Origin: Rhodocollybia butyracea
Taxonomy: Eukaryota; Basidiomycota; Agaricomycetes; Agaricales; Omphalotaceae
NCBI GenBank assembly: GCA_015501585.1
Contig: JADNRY010000005.1
Coordinates: 310,001 to 374,000, forward strand
Length of the DNA: 64,000 bases
Direction of reading: 5' to 3'
Notes under the pieces: generated by a model
Databases searched by the model: none
Told to the model about the DNA's origin: nothing
What the model saw: only the letters and a program-made list of their open reading frames with translations
Part shown: piece by piece, positions 63,117 to 64,000 of the stretch
Layout: every line of letters begins with the position of its first letter
How positions within the stretch are numbered: position 1 is the stretch's first letter
Translations under genes and position numbers: made by a program

Positions 63117-64000
63117 CTATACATTTGAACACCCAAGAACCCTGGGTCCATCTTGAATCTTGATAATGTTGTATACGTGAAAGGTTCTAACACGTAGTGC
63201 TGTTGCGCTGTAATCCAGATGAGCCATGCTTGAGGGAATCCCACTACCTTCTAAAACCCAACTTACAGGAGGTACAACGTTACGAGCGACACCATTCGCG
63301 CAAAGTAAGATCTTGGTATCAAATGCGATACAAACGAACAACTAATAAAAGCTACACATAAAGGTATTATCGAGAAGAGCGAATTGGTGATAAGTTAGGG
63401 TGTAAAGAGTATGAGCATTTTGAACGAATCATTTTCCCACTGGTTTCCAATAATATTGCTTATACTTCTTGGTCTCGCTACGCTTGCCGGCACCAGGCAT
63501 AGTAAGTTGGATCAGGGAGGCTCTTTCGGTGTCGGGATCTTTGTCGGGAACATAGAAGAATCGAGAGGAGAAAGGTGGAGGAAGCGCCCGGGGGTCCTTT
63601 GATTGAATTGAAAATCGTCAAAAATGAGAATATATCCGGGAAGGTGAACAGAGACGTACATTTCGAAAGCTACTTTCCACCATACCGAACATTCCACATC
63701 TTTCTGCAGACTCTATCATGATCCTTTCAAACTCGGATACCCACACGATATCGGCTTCAGACATGCCAGCAACCCCGCCTTCATCGTTCGTAGCTGTACC
63801 ACGTTTCGGACGCCCCCGACGAAGGGTATTATCAGTAGTACTTGTAGCCGTAGCGCTAACAAGTCCCTTGGACCGGACGTTGTCAGTTACCGCGTGGAAA
63901 TGTGCTGGGTTAGCCTGGATAAGCTTCGCAAAGATGCCGCCTCGCGTATCGCACACTGTTCGATACAGAGCTGATGCTAGATGTGACGACGCCCGGGAGA
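63117..64000 (-). CDS. Unidentified protein, C-terminal part (5' end outside window)
   Basis: Minus-strand coding sequence enters at the right edge. The first exon (64,000 to about 63,662) reads SSHLASALYRTVCDTRGGIF, then a basic AT-hook-like RRGRPKRGT, then ADIVWVSEFERIMIESAERC and GMFGMVESSFRN before a donor. A second exon near 63,480-63,600 holds VPDKDPDTERASLIQLTMPG followed by AGKRSETKKYKQYYW. The 3' end is unclear; a further exon may lie around 63,117-63,320 (contains NGVARNVVPPVSW). GRPKR is an AT-hook-type core, so DNA binding is possible. I do not recognise the family. Confidence 0.45.

Overview
The window looks like nuclear DNA of a filamentous basidiomycete, most likely an Agaricomycete. 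Genes are dense and cut by many introns of about 50-60 nt with GT..AG ends. The gene families are eukaryotic and fungal: two alpha-tubulins, two exocyst subunits, a DUF3433 membrane protein, a Kre9/KNH-like GPI protein, a DUF2235 protein and a P450. No rRNA, CRISPR array, plasmid or viral segment was seen.

Layout, left to right. 1-3.9 kb: the 3' end of valyl-tRNA synthetase and a complete glutaminyl-tRNA synthetase, both on +. 4.85-7.6 kb: DUF3433 multi-pass membrane protein. 7.6-9.9 kb: gene-poor, with two inverted copies of a ~230 bp sequence. 9.9-12.05 kb: a cytochrome P450 (-) with a suspicious reading-frame break. 12-14.3 kb: gene-poor. 14.3-18.2 kb: two tandem, diverged alpha-tubulin genes (-). 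18.5-22.0 kb: an alpha/beta-hydrolase of the steryl-acetyl-hydrolase type (-), head-to-head with CPSF2/CFT2 (+, 22.0-25.2 kb). 25.25-26.4 kb: a HAD sugar-phosphatase-like gene (-) with a probable GC-AG intron, head-to-head with exocyst SEC15 (+). 29.7-30.5 kb: ARF1 (-). 31.4-37.4 kb: two copies of a dual-specificity phosphatase gene (-) around ~4 kb of decayed DNA with a possible Copia remnant. 38.4-39.9 kb: a small basic protein and a small membrane protein (+). 40.1-42.4 kb: DUF3245 (-) head-to-head with Gemin2 (+). 42.5 kb: an intron-containing tRNA-Ser(AGA). 43.1-44.0 kb: a Kre9-like GPI protein.

Right part. 44.3-47.8 kb is a compact cofactor block: panB-type ketopantoate hydroxymethyltransferase, then 41 bp later quinolinate phosphoribosyltransferase on the same strand, then an ACMSD-like amidohydrolase on the opposite strand whose stop codon directly abuts the QPRT stop. 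Next come an unidentified coiled-coil protein, a Ser/Thr-rich single-pass membrane protein with an in-frame minisatellite, a mosaic of nested inverted repeats (51.3-52.3 kb), a DUF2235 gene (-), a gene-poor stretch, exocyst SEC10 (-) head-to-head with RIX1 (+), and an unidentified gene running off the right edge.

Functional links: SEC15 and SEC10 are neighbours within the exocyst. QPRT and ACMSD act at the branch point between NAD synthesis and tryptophan breakdown. Several gene pairs share promoters of 31-150 bp. I did not find a clear undescribed system. The most unusual local organisation is the panB/QPRT/ACMSD block. Exon models come from reading splice signals by eye; gene ends are firmer than internal introns.
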